Source: CADEFQ01 sp035433705 (GTDB lineage Bacteria; Pseudomonadota; Gammaproteobacteria; Steroidobacterales; Steroidobacteraceae). From it: a stretch of 64,000 bases of DNA. Below the pieces are notes generated by a model. That model saw only the letters and a list, made by a program, of their open reading frames with translations. It did no database searches and had not been told where the DNA came from. A program made the translations under genes and the position numbers. Shown here in pieces: positions 17,295-24,849 of the stretch (its first letter is position 1; the number at the start of each line of letters is the position of its first letter). The stretch is from assembly GCA_035433705.1 (NCBI GenBank), contig DAORVK010000012.1:1-64000 (forward strand). Direction: 5' to 3'.

Positions 17295-18665
17295 ATGCCG
17301 AGCGACACGCGCGCCGAGCTGCAGCGCTTTCTCGAAGTGCACCCGGAGACGCGCCACTTCGACGTCTTCCTGCACGATCTCAACACGGTCGAGCGCGGCA
17401 AGCGCCTCGACCGCGGCGGCATCGAGACGGCCTACCGCAGCGGCATGCTGCTGCCGGGTTCGATGTTCGCGCTCGACGTGCTCGGGGGCACCGTGCAGGC
17501 CACGGGCCTCGGCTTCGACGACGGCGACGCCGACCGGCCCTGCCGGCCGATCCCCGGCACGCTGGTGCCCGTTCCCTGGCAGAAAGACAGCCTCGCCCAG
17601 TTGCAGGTGACGATGCACGAGCACGATGGCGGGGCCTTCTACGGCGACCCGCGCCACGTACTCGCTGCCGTGCTCGAGCGCATCACGGCGCTCGGGCTCA
17701 CGCCGGTCGTCGCGATTGAATACGAGTTCTATTTCATCGACCGCGAGCGCGGCGCCGACGGCCTGCCGCAGCCGCCACGCGGCCCACTGACGGGCCGACG
17801 CGAGTTCCGCACGCAGATCAACGCCATGACGGATCTCAACGAGTACTCCGCGGTACTCGCGCAGATCGCGCGGGACTGCCTTGCGCAGGCCGTACCGGCG
17901 ACGAGCGCGCTGTCCGAGTATGGCCCGGGGCAATACGAGGTGAACCTGCAGCACTTGCCCGACGCCCTCGCCGCCTGCGATCAGGCGCTGCGCTTCAAGC
18001 GCATCGTCAAGAGCGTCGCGCGTGCCCACGGCATGGATGCAACTTTCCTCCCGAAACCCTATCGCGACATGGCCGGCAGCGGGCTGCACATCCATCTGAG
18101 CCTGCTCGATGCTGAAGGTCGCAACGTCCTCGCCTGCGACGATCCCGCGACCCACGCGACGCTGCGCCACGCTGTCGCGGGGCTCCTCGACTCGATGGCC
18201 GACGGTATGGCGATCTGTGCACCGGGCCCGAATTCGTTCCGGCGTTTCCGCAGCGAGTCCTACGTGCCGCTGACGCCGAACTGGTCGATCAACAATCGTG
18301 GCGCGGCGGTACGCATCCCGGTCAGCGACGCCGCCAACCGCCGCATCGAGTATCGCCAGGCCGGTGCCGACGCGAATCCGTATCTCGTGCTCGCGTGGAT
18401 GCTCGCAGGCCTCCATCACGGATTGACGACACGCATGGAACCGCCGCCACCATTGAGCGGCAACGCCTACGCGCAATCGACGGGCGAGCCGCTGCCGACG
18501 CATTGGGCCACGGCCGTTGAGCGCTTTGCGGGCAGCCGCTTTGCGCAGGAGTATCTCGGAGCGCGCTTCGCGCGGCTCTACGCCACGGTCAAGCGTGCCG
18601 AACTCGATGAGTTCAATTCCTGGGTGACACCGCTCGAATGCGCGTGGTACCTGGGGCCGCTATGA
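17295..18665 (+). CDS. Glutamine-synthetase-like gamma-glutamyl-amine ligase, copy 2
   Basis: 456 residues, clearly GS-like: AIEYEFYFIDRE, EYGPGQYEVNLQH, MDATFLPKPY, GSGLHIHLS, APGPNSFRR, WSINNRGAAVRIP and GADANPYLV. It differs markedly from copy 1 at 14972-16312, including a longer N-terminal domain (FDVFLHDLNTVERGKR) and the SESYVPLTPNWS motif seen in PuuA-type rather than GlnA enzymes. The ATG at 17295 has GAGG 7-10 bp upstream; longer in-frame starts would run into the regulatory region. Its 3' end overlaps puuB by 4 bp (ATGA), so the two are translationally coupled. The enzyme that feeds PuuB may therefore be this copy. Substrate (putrescine, spermidine-derived amine or another monoamine) is not determined. 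Confidence 0.85.
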   Translation: MPSDTRAELQRFLEVHPETRHFDVFLHDLNTVERGKRLDRGGIETAYRSGMLLPGSMFALDVLGGTVQATGLGFDDGDADRPCRPIPGTLVPVPWQKDSLAQLQVTMHEHDGGAFYGDPRHVLAAVLERITALGLTPVVAIEYEFYFIDRERGADGLPQPPRGPLTGRREFRTQINAMTDLNEYSAVLAQIARDCLAQAVPATSALSEYGPGQYEVNLQHLPDALAACDQALRFKRIVKSVARAHGMDATFLPKPYRDMAGSGLHIHLSLLDAEGRNVLACDDPATHATLRHAVAGLLDSMADGMAICAPGPNSFRRFRSESYVPLTPNWSINNRGAAVRIPVSDAANRRIEYRQAGADANPYLVLAWMLAGLHHGLTTRMEPPPPLSGNAYAQSTGEPLPTHWATAVERFAGSRFAQEYLGARFARLYATVKRAELDEFNSWVTPLECAWYLGPL

Positions 18666-19936
18666 CCGACTACGTCGCGAGCTACTACGCCGCCACGCGA
18701 CTCGCGGCGCCGGCGCATCCGCCACTTGCCGGCGACGTCGACTGCGACGTGTGCGTCGTGGGCGCGGGCATCGCGGGCACCTCGACCGCGCTGCATCTCG
18801 CGCAGCGCGGCTACCGGGTCGTGCTTCTCGAAGCGGCGCGCGTTGGCTGGGGCGCGTCGGGCCGCAGCGGCGCGCAAGCGCTCTTCGATGTCGCGGCGGG
18901 CGAAGAGAAGACCGCAGCGTTGATCGGTCCTGCCGATGCACGCCGTATCTGGGACATGACGGTCGAAGGCCTCGACCTGATGCGTGATCTCATCGCGCGG
19001 CACGCTATCGCCTGCGATTACGTGCCGGGGCAGATGCACGTCGCAGTGAAAGCACGGCAAGTCGTGGATCTGCGCCGCTGGGTGGATCGCCTCCACGAGC
19101 GCTACGGCTACACGAGCCTGCGCTTCTTGCCGGGAGAGGAAGTGCGCGCACTGATCGCGAGCGACCGCTATCTCGGCGGCACCTTCGATGCACGCAGCGG
19201 CCACCTGCACCCGCTCAACTACACCCTGGGCCTCGCTGCGGCCGCCACGAGTGCCGGAGTGCGCATTTTCGAAGGCAGCCGTGCGCTGGGCTGGGAAGGC
19301 AGCGACCCGCTGCACGTGCGCACGGCAACGGGCAGCGTGCGCTGCCGGCATCTCGCGCTGTGCGGCAATGCCTGGCTCGGTGACACGGCACCGCCGCTCG
19401 CGCGACGCATCATGCCCGTGGGCACCTACATCGTTGCCACCGAGCCGCTCGGCGAGGCGCGCGCGCGCGCGCTCATAGCGAACGACGCCGCGGTCACCGA
19501 CGTGAACTGGATACTCGACTACTTCCGCCGCTCGCACGATCACCGCCTGCTGTTCGGCGGACGCGTGAGCTATTCGGGGCTTGATCCATTCAACACCGCG
19601 AATGCCACGCGGCATCGCATGCTGCAGGTGTTCCCGCAGTTGCGGGACGCGCACATCGACTTCAGCTGGGGCGGCTACGTCGACATCACGATGAACCGCG
19701 AACCGGACTTCGGCCGGCTCGCGCCAAACGTCTACTACGTGCAGGGTTTTTCCGGACACGGCATCGTGCTCGCCGGAATTGCGGGAAAACTCCTCGCTGA
19801 GGCTGTGGCGGGCACCGCAGAGCGCTTCGACGTCTTCAGCCGCATCCCGCACCGCGAGTTTCCGGGCGGCGCGCTGTTGCGTCGCCCGGCGCTGGTGCTC
19901 GCGATGGCGTGGTACCGGCTCAAGGACCTGCTGTAG
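18662..19936 (+). CDS. puuB: Gamma-glutamylputrescine oxidase (FAD, DAO fold)
   Basis: 424 residues, near the E. coli PuuB length (426). The FAD-binding Rossmann motif is VCVVGAGIAGTSTALHLA. GASGRSGAQ and the C-terminal VQGFSGHGIVLAGIAGKLLAE complete the DAO-type fold. SYYAATRL at the N-terminus is typical of PuuB. It oxidises gamma-glutamylputrescine to gamma-glutamyl-aminobutyraldehyde with release of ammonia and H2O2. Its ATG (18662) overlaps the stop of the upstream ligase gene. The aldehyde product would go to PuuC (22704-24197). Confidence 0.9.
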   Translation: MTDYVASYYAATRLAAPAHPPLAGDVDCDVCVVGAGIAGTSTALHLAQRGYRVVLLEAARVGWGASGRSGAQALFDVAAGEEKTAALIGPADARRIWDMTVEGLDLMRDLIARHAIACDYVPGQMHVAVKARQVVDLRRWVDRLHERYGYTSLRFLPGEEVRALIASDRYLGGTFDARSGHLHPLNYTLGLAAAATSAGVRIFEGSRALGWEGSDPLHVRTATGSVRCRHLALCGNAWLGDTAPPLARRIMPVGTYIVATEPLGEARARALIANDAAVTDVNWILDYFRRSHDHRLLFGGRVSYSGLDPFNTANATRHRMLQVFPQLRDAHIDFSWGGYVDITMNREPDFGRLAPNVYYVQGFSGHGIVLAGIAGKLLAEAVAGTAERFDVFSRIPHREFPGGALLRRPALVLAMAWYRLKDLL

Positions 19937-19978
19937 CGGGAACCCGTTGACTGGCGTGATGTCTCATTCATCGATTGA

Positions 19979-20530
19979 ATGAACACCATCTGGACGATCG
20001 GCCATTCGACGCGCTCACTCGATGAGTTCCTGGAATTGCTTGCCGACCATCGACTCGAGGCGGTGGCGGATGTGCGGCGTTTTCCGGGTTCGCGGCGCTA
20101 CCCTCACTTTGCCCAGGCGGCACTGGCTGCCAGGCTCGCGGAACAAGGCATCACCTACCGCTGGATCCCGGCGCTTGGAGGTCGTCGTCGTGCCCGCCCC
20201 GATTCGCCCAATACCGGGTGGCGCAACGCCTCGTTTCGTGGCTACGCGGATCACATCGGCAGTGCGGAGTTTTCCCGGGGTCTGGATGAGCTGCTGCGGC
20301 TCGCCGATCGCTTGCGCACGGCGCTGATGTGCGCCGAAGCGGTGTGGTGGCGCTGCCACCGATCATTGATCGCGGACGTGCTGCGCCTTCGGGGCATCGA
20401 GGTAATGCATATCATCGATGCCAGGCATTGCGCAGTGCACCCCTACACCTCGCCCGCCCGCATCGTGGATGGCCGATTGAGCTATGCCGCAGCGGACGAG
20501 TGTGGGTCTCAGCGCACGCGGATCTCGTAG
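19979..20530 (+). CDS. DUF488 family protein
   Basis: 183 residues. Hallmarks of DUF488 are visible: WTIGHSTRSLDEF at the start, ADVRRFPGSRRYPHF, and CAEAVWWRCHRSLIAD near residues 118-133. Molecular function of this family is not established; the conserved Cys, Arg and His residues suggest an enzyme or nucleic-acid-linked role. The gene's last 22 bp overlap the 3' end of the convergent rlmKL gene. It is 42 bp after puuB on the same strand, so it may be read through from the polyamine promoter without being part of the pathway. Confidence 0.82.
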   Translation: MNTIWTIGHSTRSLDEFLELLADHRLEAVADVRRFPGSRRYPHFAQAALAARLAEQGITYRWIPALGGRRRARPDSPNTGWRNASFRGYADHIGSAEFSRGLDELLRLADRLRTALMCAEAVWWRCHRSLIADVLRLRGIEVMHIIDARHCAVHPYTSPARIVDGRLSYAAADECGSQRTRIS

Positions 20531-22671
20531 CAGCTGTGAATGCGCGGATTGCGCGCGAAATCTTCCGGGATCGTCGCGCGGGTGATGTCGTTCACTGCAT
20601 AACGGTCCGCGAGTGCCGGGTCGGGACGGAACTTCTGCGCATTCGTCGAGAACACCAGCAATCCGCCCGGCGCGAGCAGTTGCATGCAGGTGTCGATCAG
20701 TGCGGGGTGATCGCGCTGCACGTCGTGCACGCCCTGCATGCGCTTCGAATTCGAGAAGGTCGGCGGGTCGAGAAAGATGAGATCGAAGCGTTCGCGCGTG
20801 CGTGCCGCCCCTGCGAGCCACTCGCGGCAGTCGGCCTGCAGGAAGCGGTGCTGACGTCCAGCCAGGGCGTTCAAGGCGAGGTTCTCCTGTGCCCAGTCCA
20901 GATAGGTACGCGACAGGTCGATGCTCGTCGTCTCGCGAGCGCCTCCGGCGGCCGCGTACACCGTGGCGCTGCCGGTGTAGGCGAAGAGATTCAGGAACCG
21001 CGCTCCCGTGGCGGCCTCACGCAAGCGCGCGCGGGTGATGCGGTGATCGAGGAAGAGACCGGTATCGAGGTAGTCGGTGAAGTTGATGCGAAATCGCAGC
21101 CCTCCTTCCGCCACGATCCGGAATTCGCCGTGCGCCGCTTCCTTGCCGTACTGATCGCCGCGCGCCGTCCTGCGACGCATGCGCACGTGTATGTGCTCCT
21201 CGGGAAGCCCGAGCACTACGGGCAACATGGAGAGCGTTTCCGCGCGCCGCCGGCGCACGGCCTCGAGTTCGATCTCCCGCGGCGCGGCGTACTCCTGCAC
21301 GTATGCCCAACGCCCGCTCGAATCCGCCGCGGAATAGAGGTCGATCGCAAACGCATACTCGGGCATGTCGGCGTCGTAGACGCGATAGCAGCCGACGCCG
21401 GCCTTCGCCGCCCAATCATCGAGACGCTTCGCGTTCTTCGCGAGGCGGTTGCCGAACATGCGCGCACCGGCGGTCTCGCGCAACGACGGGTCGATCAGCG
21501 GGCGCGAGCGCCGAAAATCGCGCACGCTGCCCGGTTCCACCGCGAAGCGCAGCAGGCGGCATTCGATCGCGCCGTTCCACACCGTGTGGGTGCGCTGCGC
21601 ACGCAGGCCGATGTCGAGACCGAGATCCGGAGCACCCGTAATCACTGCGGCGCGCCAACCGTCGAAATGCTCGCGCAGCACCGCGCCGAGTTCGCGATGC
21701 AGCGCGCGCGCCGTCTCGCGATCTTCCATGCGCACGCCATAGGGCGGGTTGGTGCAGACGAGCCCATGCGGCGCGCCGGGCCTCGCCTGCCCGAGGGGCG
21801 CGTGCGCGAACCCGATCCACTCTGCGACACCGGCCCGCGCTGCATTGGCCTGCGCATTGCGGATGGCACGCCCGTCCGCATCGCTGCCGCGAATGATCGG
21901 CGACGCGGACTCTCGCGGCCGCACACGCGCGGTGGCCGCGGCGTGCAAGCGCTGCCACAGCGCCGCGTCGTGTCCCTTCCAGCCGTGCAAGCCGTAATAG
22001 TCACGGTGAAGGCCGGGCGCGATGTTCGCGGCGATCAACGCCCCTTCAATGGGGATCGTGCCGGAGCCGCACATTGGATCGAGCAGCTCGACGCCCTCGA
22101 CCGCAAGTGCGGGCCAACCGGCGCGAACCAGAATGCCGGCCGCCACATTTTCGCGCAGCGGCGCCTCGCCCGCCTGCGCCCGATAGCCGCGTCGGTGCAG
22201 ACCCTCGCCCGAAAGATCGATCGACGCGGTGACGACAGGTCCATTCGCATGCGCGTGCACCCGCACCGAAGGGCGCTCGAGCGCGACGTCGGGACGGCGT
22301 CCGTGCGATTCACGCAGCGCATCGCAGATTGCATCCTTGACGCGCTGCGCGCCGTAGCGGGTGTGGTTGATGGCAGGGTGACGGCCGCTGAAATCGCAGG
22401 CGAGTGTGCCGTCCGGATCGACGTGTTCGCTCCACGGCAGCGCGCGCAGCGCCATGTACAGGGTGTCCGCCGTTTCCGCCCGGACCTGCGCGATCTCGAG
22501 AAACACCCGGCTCGCGAGGCGCGACTCGAGGCAGGCGCGGTATCCGACTTCGAGCGGGCCTTCGAACGCAACGCCGAGCGCGCGCTCGCGCACCTCGTGC
22601 GCGCCGAGTGCGGTCAGCTCCGCCGCCAGCAGGTCCGCAAAGCCGCGCGGCGCGCTTGCGAGATAGCGCAT
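20509..22671 (-). CDS. rlmL: Bifunctional 23S rRNA methyltransferase RlmKL
   Basis: 720 residues, close to E. coli RlmL/RlmKL (702). The N-terminal half has a THUMP domain (about 1-150) and a methyltransferase with LLDPMCGSGTIPIEGA and the catalytic NPPY (CTNPPYGVR), which makes m2G2445. The C-terminal half has FLNLFAYTGSATVYAA and LIFLDPPTFSNSKRM, which makes m7G2069. Both active sites look intact. The start at 22671 (ATG; a GTG lies one codon upstream) matches the family N-terminus. A translation from 22833 would overlap puuC. This housekeeping gene interrupts the polyamine locus. Confidence 0.95.
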   Translation of the reverse strand: MRYLASAPRGFADLLAAELTALGAHEVRERALGVAFEGPLEVGYRACLESRLASRVFLEIAQVRAETADTLYMALRALPWSEHVDPDGTLACDFSGRHPAINHTRYGAQRVKDAICDALRESHGRRPDVALERPSVRVHAHANGPVVTASIDLSGEGLHRRGYRAQAGEAPLRENVAAGILVRAGWPALAVEGVELLDPMCGSGTIPIEGALIAANIAPGLHRDYYGLHGWKGHDAALWQRLHAAATARVRPRESASPIIRGSDADGRAIRNAQANAARAGVAEWIGFAHAPLGQARPGAPHGLVCTNPPYGVRMEDRETARALHRELGAVLREHFDGWRAAVITGAPDLGLDIGLRAQRTHTVWNGAIECRLLRFAVEPGSVRDFRRSRPLIDPSLRETAGARMFGNRLAKNAKRLDDWAAKAGVGCYRVYDADMPEYAFAIDLYSAADSSGRWAYVQEYAAPREIELEAVRRRRAETLSMLPVVLGLPEEHIHVRMRRRTARGDQYGKEAAHGEFRIVAEGGLRFRINFTDYLDTGLFLDHRITRARLREAATGARFLNLFAYTGSATVYAAAGGARETTSIDLSRTYLDWAQENLALNALAGRQHRFLQADCREWLAGAARTRERFDLIFLDPPTFSNSKRMQGVHDVQRDHPALIDTCMQLLAPGGLLVFSTNAQKFRPDPALADRYAVNDITRATIPEDFARNPRIHSCYEIRVR

Positions 22672-22703
22672 CACGCCTGGGGTGACTACGTCATCACGCG
22701 CGG

Positions 22704-24197
22704 TCACGACAGATCGAGCCAGGTCGTCTTCAGTTCCGTGTACTTGTCGAAGGCGTGCAGCGACTTGTCGCGGCCGATGCCCGATTGCTTGAAACCGCCG
22801 AACGGCACCGTGATGTCGTCCGCATCGTAGCAATTCACGTAGACGGTGCCCGCGCGCAACGCGCGCGCCGTGCGGTGCGCCGTCGTCACATCGCGCGTCC
22901 AGATCGCCGCAGCGAGCCCATAGTCGACATCGTTCGCGATGTCGATGGCCTGCTCGACGGTGTCGAACGTGATGGTCGCGAGCACCGGTCCGAAGATCTC
23001 CTCACGCGCGACGCGCATGCTGCGCTCGACGCCGTCGAAGACGGTCGGCTCGACGAAGAACCCGCCGCTCTCCTCGCGCACGCGGCGGCCGCCGAGGGCG
23101 ATCCTTGCACCTTCTTCGCGCCCCGTGCCGATGTAGCCGAGTACGCGCTTCATCTGCGTCTCATCGACGATGGCGCCGAGCCTGGTGGCCGGATCGAGCG
23201 GATCGCCCGGCGTCATCGTGCGGCCGATCTCCGCCACTTTCTCGAGCACGGCGTCCCTGGCGGCGCGCTGCACGAGCAGGCGCGAGCCGGCCGAGCACAT
23301 CTCGCCCTGGTTGAAGAAAATCGCATACGCCGCCGCGGTCGCCGCGCGGTCGAGGTCCGGATAGTCCGCGAGCACGATGTTGGGCGACTTGCCGCCGCAT
23401 TCGAGGGACACGCGCTTCATGTTCGACTGCGCTGCGTATTGCATCACGAGCTTGCCGGTCGCGGTCGAGCCAGTGAAGGCAATCGCGCCGACATCCATCG
23501 AGAGCGCCAGCGCCTTGCCGGCCGTGTGACCGAAGCCCGGCACCACGTTGAAGACGCCCGGCGGCAGGCCCGCCTCGATCGCGAGCTGCGCGACCCGGAT
23601 CGCAGTGAGCGGCGACTTCTCCGAAGGCTTCAGCACGAGCGAATTGCCCGCGGCGAGCGCCGGGCCGATCTTCCAGGCGGCCATCACGAGCGGAAAGTTC
23701 CATGGCACGATCGCGCCGACGACACCGATCGGCTCTCGCGTGACGAGCGCGAGTGCATCGGGACCCGTGGGTGCAACCTCGTCGTAGAGCTTGTCCACGG
23801 CTTCCGCGTACCACTGGATCGCACGTGCAGCGCCCGGAATGTCGACTTTCAGGCTGTCGGAGATCGGCTTGCCCATGTCGAGCGTTTCAAGCAGCGCGAG
23901 TTCTTCACGATGCGCGAAAATCGACTGCGCGAAGGCCGAGAGCACCTTCTTGCGGTGCGCGGGCTTTGTGCGCGACCACGCACCCTTCTCGAACGCCGCC
24001 TTCGCGGCCGCGACCGCGCGCTCGATGTCGGGTACATCGCCCGCCGAGATGCGACCGAGAACCCGGCCGGTCGCGGGGTTCACGTTGTCGAATTGCGCTC
24101 CGGACAGCGCCTCGACATATGCGCCGCCGATGAACGCGCGTGATTCTGGCACGAGTTGCGCGGCGCGTTCGTGCCAGGTCGAGACGTTGGCGGGCAT
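22704..24197 (-). CDS. puuC: Gamma-glutamyl-aminobutyraldehyde dehydrogenase
   Basis: 497 residues of the NAD(P)-dependent aldehyde dehydrogenase superfamily. Catalytic Cys301 (NQGEMCSAGSRL), general base Glu266 (LECGGKSPN), cofactor lysine K190 (LVLKPSEKSP) and the FTGSTATGK loop are all present. Similarity runs along the whole PuuC/AldH group. It oxidises gamma-glutamyl-aminobutyraldehyde (and related aminoaldehydes) to gamma-glutamyl-GABA for PuuD. The ATG at 24197 has GAGG 6-9 bp upstream. It follows the puuR-like gene by 16 bp and is probably co-transcribed with it. Confidence 0.9.
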   Translation of the reverse strand: MPANVSTWHERAAQLVPESRAFIGGAYVEALSGAQFDNVNPATGRVLGRISAGDVPDIERAVAAAKAAFEKGAWSRTKPAHRKKVLSAFAQSIFAHREELALLETLDMGKPISDSLKVDIPGAARAIQWYAEAVDKLYDEVAPTGPDALALVTREPIGVVGAIVPWNFPLVMAAWKIGPALAAGNSLVLKPSEKSPLTAIRVAQLAIEAGLPPGVFNVVPGFGHTAGKALALSMDVGAIAFTGSTATGKLVMQYAAQSNMKRVSLECGGKSPNIVLADYPDLDRAATAAAYAIFFNQGEMCSAGSRLLVQRAARDAVLEKVAEIGRTMTPGDPLDPATRLGAIVDETQMKRVLGYIGTGREEGARIALGGRRVREESGGFFVEPTVFDGVERSMRVAREEIFGPVLATITFDTVEQAIDIANDVDYGLAAAIWTRDVTTAHRTARALRAGTVYVNCYDADDITVPFGGFKQSGIGRDKSLHAFDKYTELKTTWLDLS

Positions 24198-24213
24198 GGA
24201 AACCTCTTCGGGA

Positions 24214-24762
24214 TCAGAAAGTCGGGGGCGTGCTCGCGCTGATGATCTCACACGGCTCGCGCCCCACGTTTCGGAACCGGTGCGGAATCGAGCTCGAGAA
24301 ATAGTAGGCTTCGCCCGGGCCGAGTACGCGCGAGGTGCCGCCGACCGTCAGCTCGATGCGCCCCCGAACGATAACGCCACCTTCCTCTCCGCGGTGCGCC
24401 AGTGCATCGTCGCCGGTCGCGGCACCGGGTGCATAACGCTCTCGCAGGATCGTCAGCTGACGCGCCAGACGCCGGGCGGCGACCAGGCGCAGTGATACGT
24501 CTTCGGAGCCGATTTCAACGAGCTCGTCGTCGCCGTAGAAGATCTGCGGCACCTCTTCAACGTTGATCGTGAAGAACTCGGCGAGCGACATGGGCACGCC
24601 ATCGAGCACTTTCTTCAGCGAACCGACCGAGGGGCTCACGCGGTTCTGCTCGATCAGCGAAATGAGCCCGTTCGTCACCCCCGCGCGGCGCGCAAGTTCG
24701 CGCTGTGACAAGCCGTAGATCAGTCGAACACTGCGCAGTCGCGCGCCGACATCGATGCTCAT
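24214..24762 (-). CDS. puuR: XRE-cupin transcriptional regulator, PuuR-like
   Basis: 182 residues, matching PuuR (185). An N-terminal HTH of the XRE type (about 6-60: LRSVRLIYGLSQRELARRAGVTNG, then SLIEQNRVSPSVGSLKKVLDG) is joined to a C-terminal cupin (about 105-180: VIVRGRIELTVGG, GEAYYFSSSIPHRFRN). In E. coli PuuR represses the puu genes and putrescine relieves repression. Here it lies immediately upstream of puuC and divergent from a beta-alanine transaminase. A GCCGAAATTCGGC palindrome overlaps its likely promoter, consistent with self-repression. Confidence 0.9.
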   Translation of the reverse strand: MSIDVGARLRSVRLIYGLSQRELARRAGVTNGLISLIEQNRVSPSVGSLKKVLDGVPMSLAEFFTINVEEVPQIFYGDDELVEIGSEDVSLRLVAARRLARQLTILRERYAPGAATGDDALAHRGEEGGVIVRGRIELTVGGTSRVLGPGEAYYFSSSIPHRFRNVGREPCEIISASTPPTF

Positions 24763-24796
24763 GTGGACGACCTGTTTAGCATCATGGACGAAATGA

Positions 24797-24830
24797 GCCG
24801 AATTTCGGCCTTTCTCGCCATGAGTGTCAA
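24797..24830 (-). promoter_or_regulatory. puuR promoter with overlapping palindromic operator
   Basis: On the minus strand, a perfect TTGACA -35 (24830-24825) is followed at 17 bp by CGAAAT (24807-24802). That weak -10 lies inside a 13-bp palindrome, GCCGAA-T-TTCGGC as read on plus (24797-24809). The repeat overlapping the promoter core suggests an autoregulatory operator for the XRE-cupin protein. No match to the enteric PuuR consensus is claimed. Confidence 0.5.
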
Positions 24831-24837
24831 CTTTCCT

Positions 24838-24843
24838 TATCAT
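24838..24843 (+). promoter_or_regulatory. Candidate -10 element for the beta-alanine transaminase gene
   Basis: TATCAT at 24838-24843 ends 6 bp before the ATG at 24850. No ribosome-binding sequence is seen in front of that ATG. If this hexamer is used, transcription would begin at or next to the start codon, giving a leaderless mRNA. No good -35 is present. Confidence 0.3.
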
Positions 24844-24849
24844 TCTGGC

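Noticed and set aside
20329..22830. 833-codon plus-strand frame opposite rlmKL, and similar long frames opposite cysI, hemB, czcA and mprF
   Set aside because: GC-rich codon usage opens antisense frames. The minus-strand RlmKL protein has all family motifs; the antisense products are Arg-rich with no domain.
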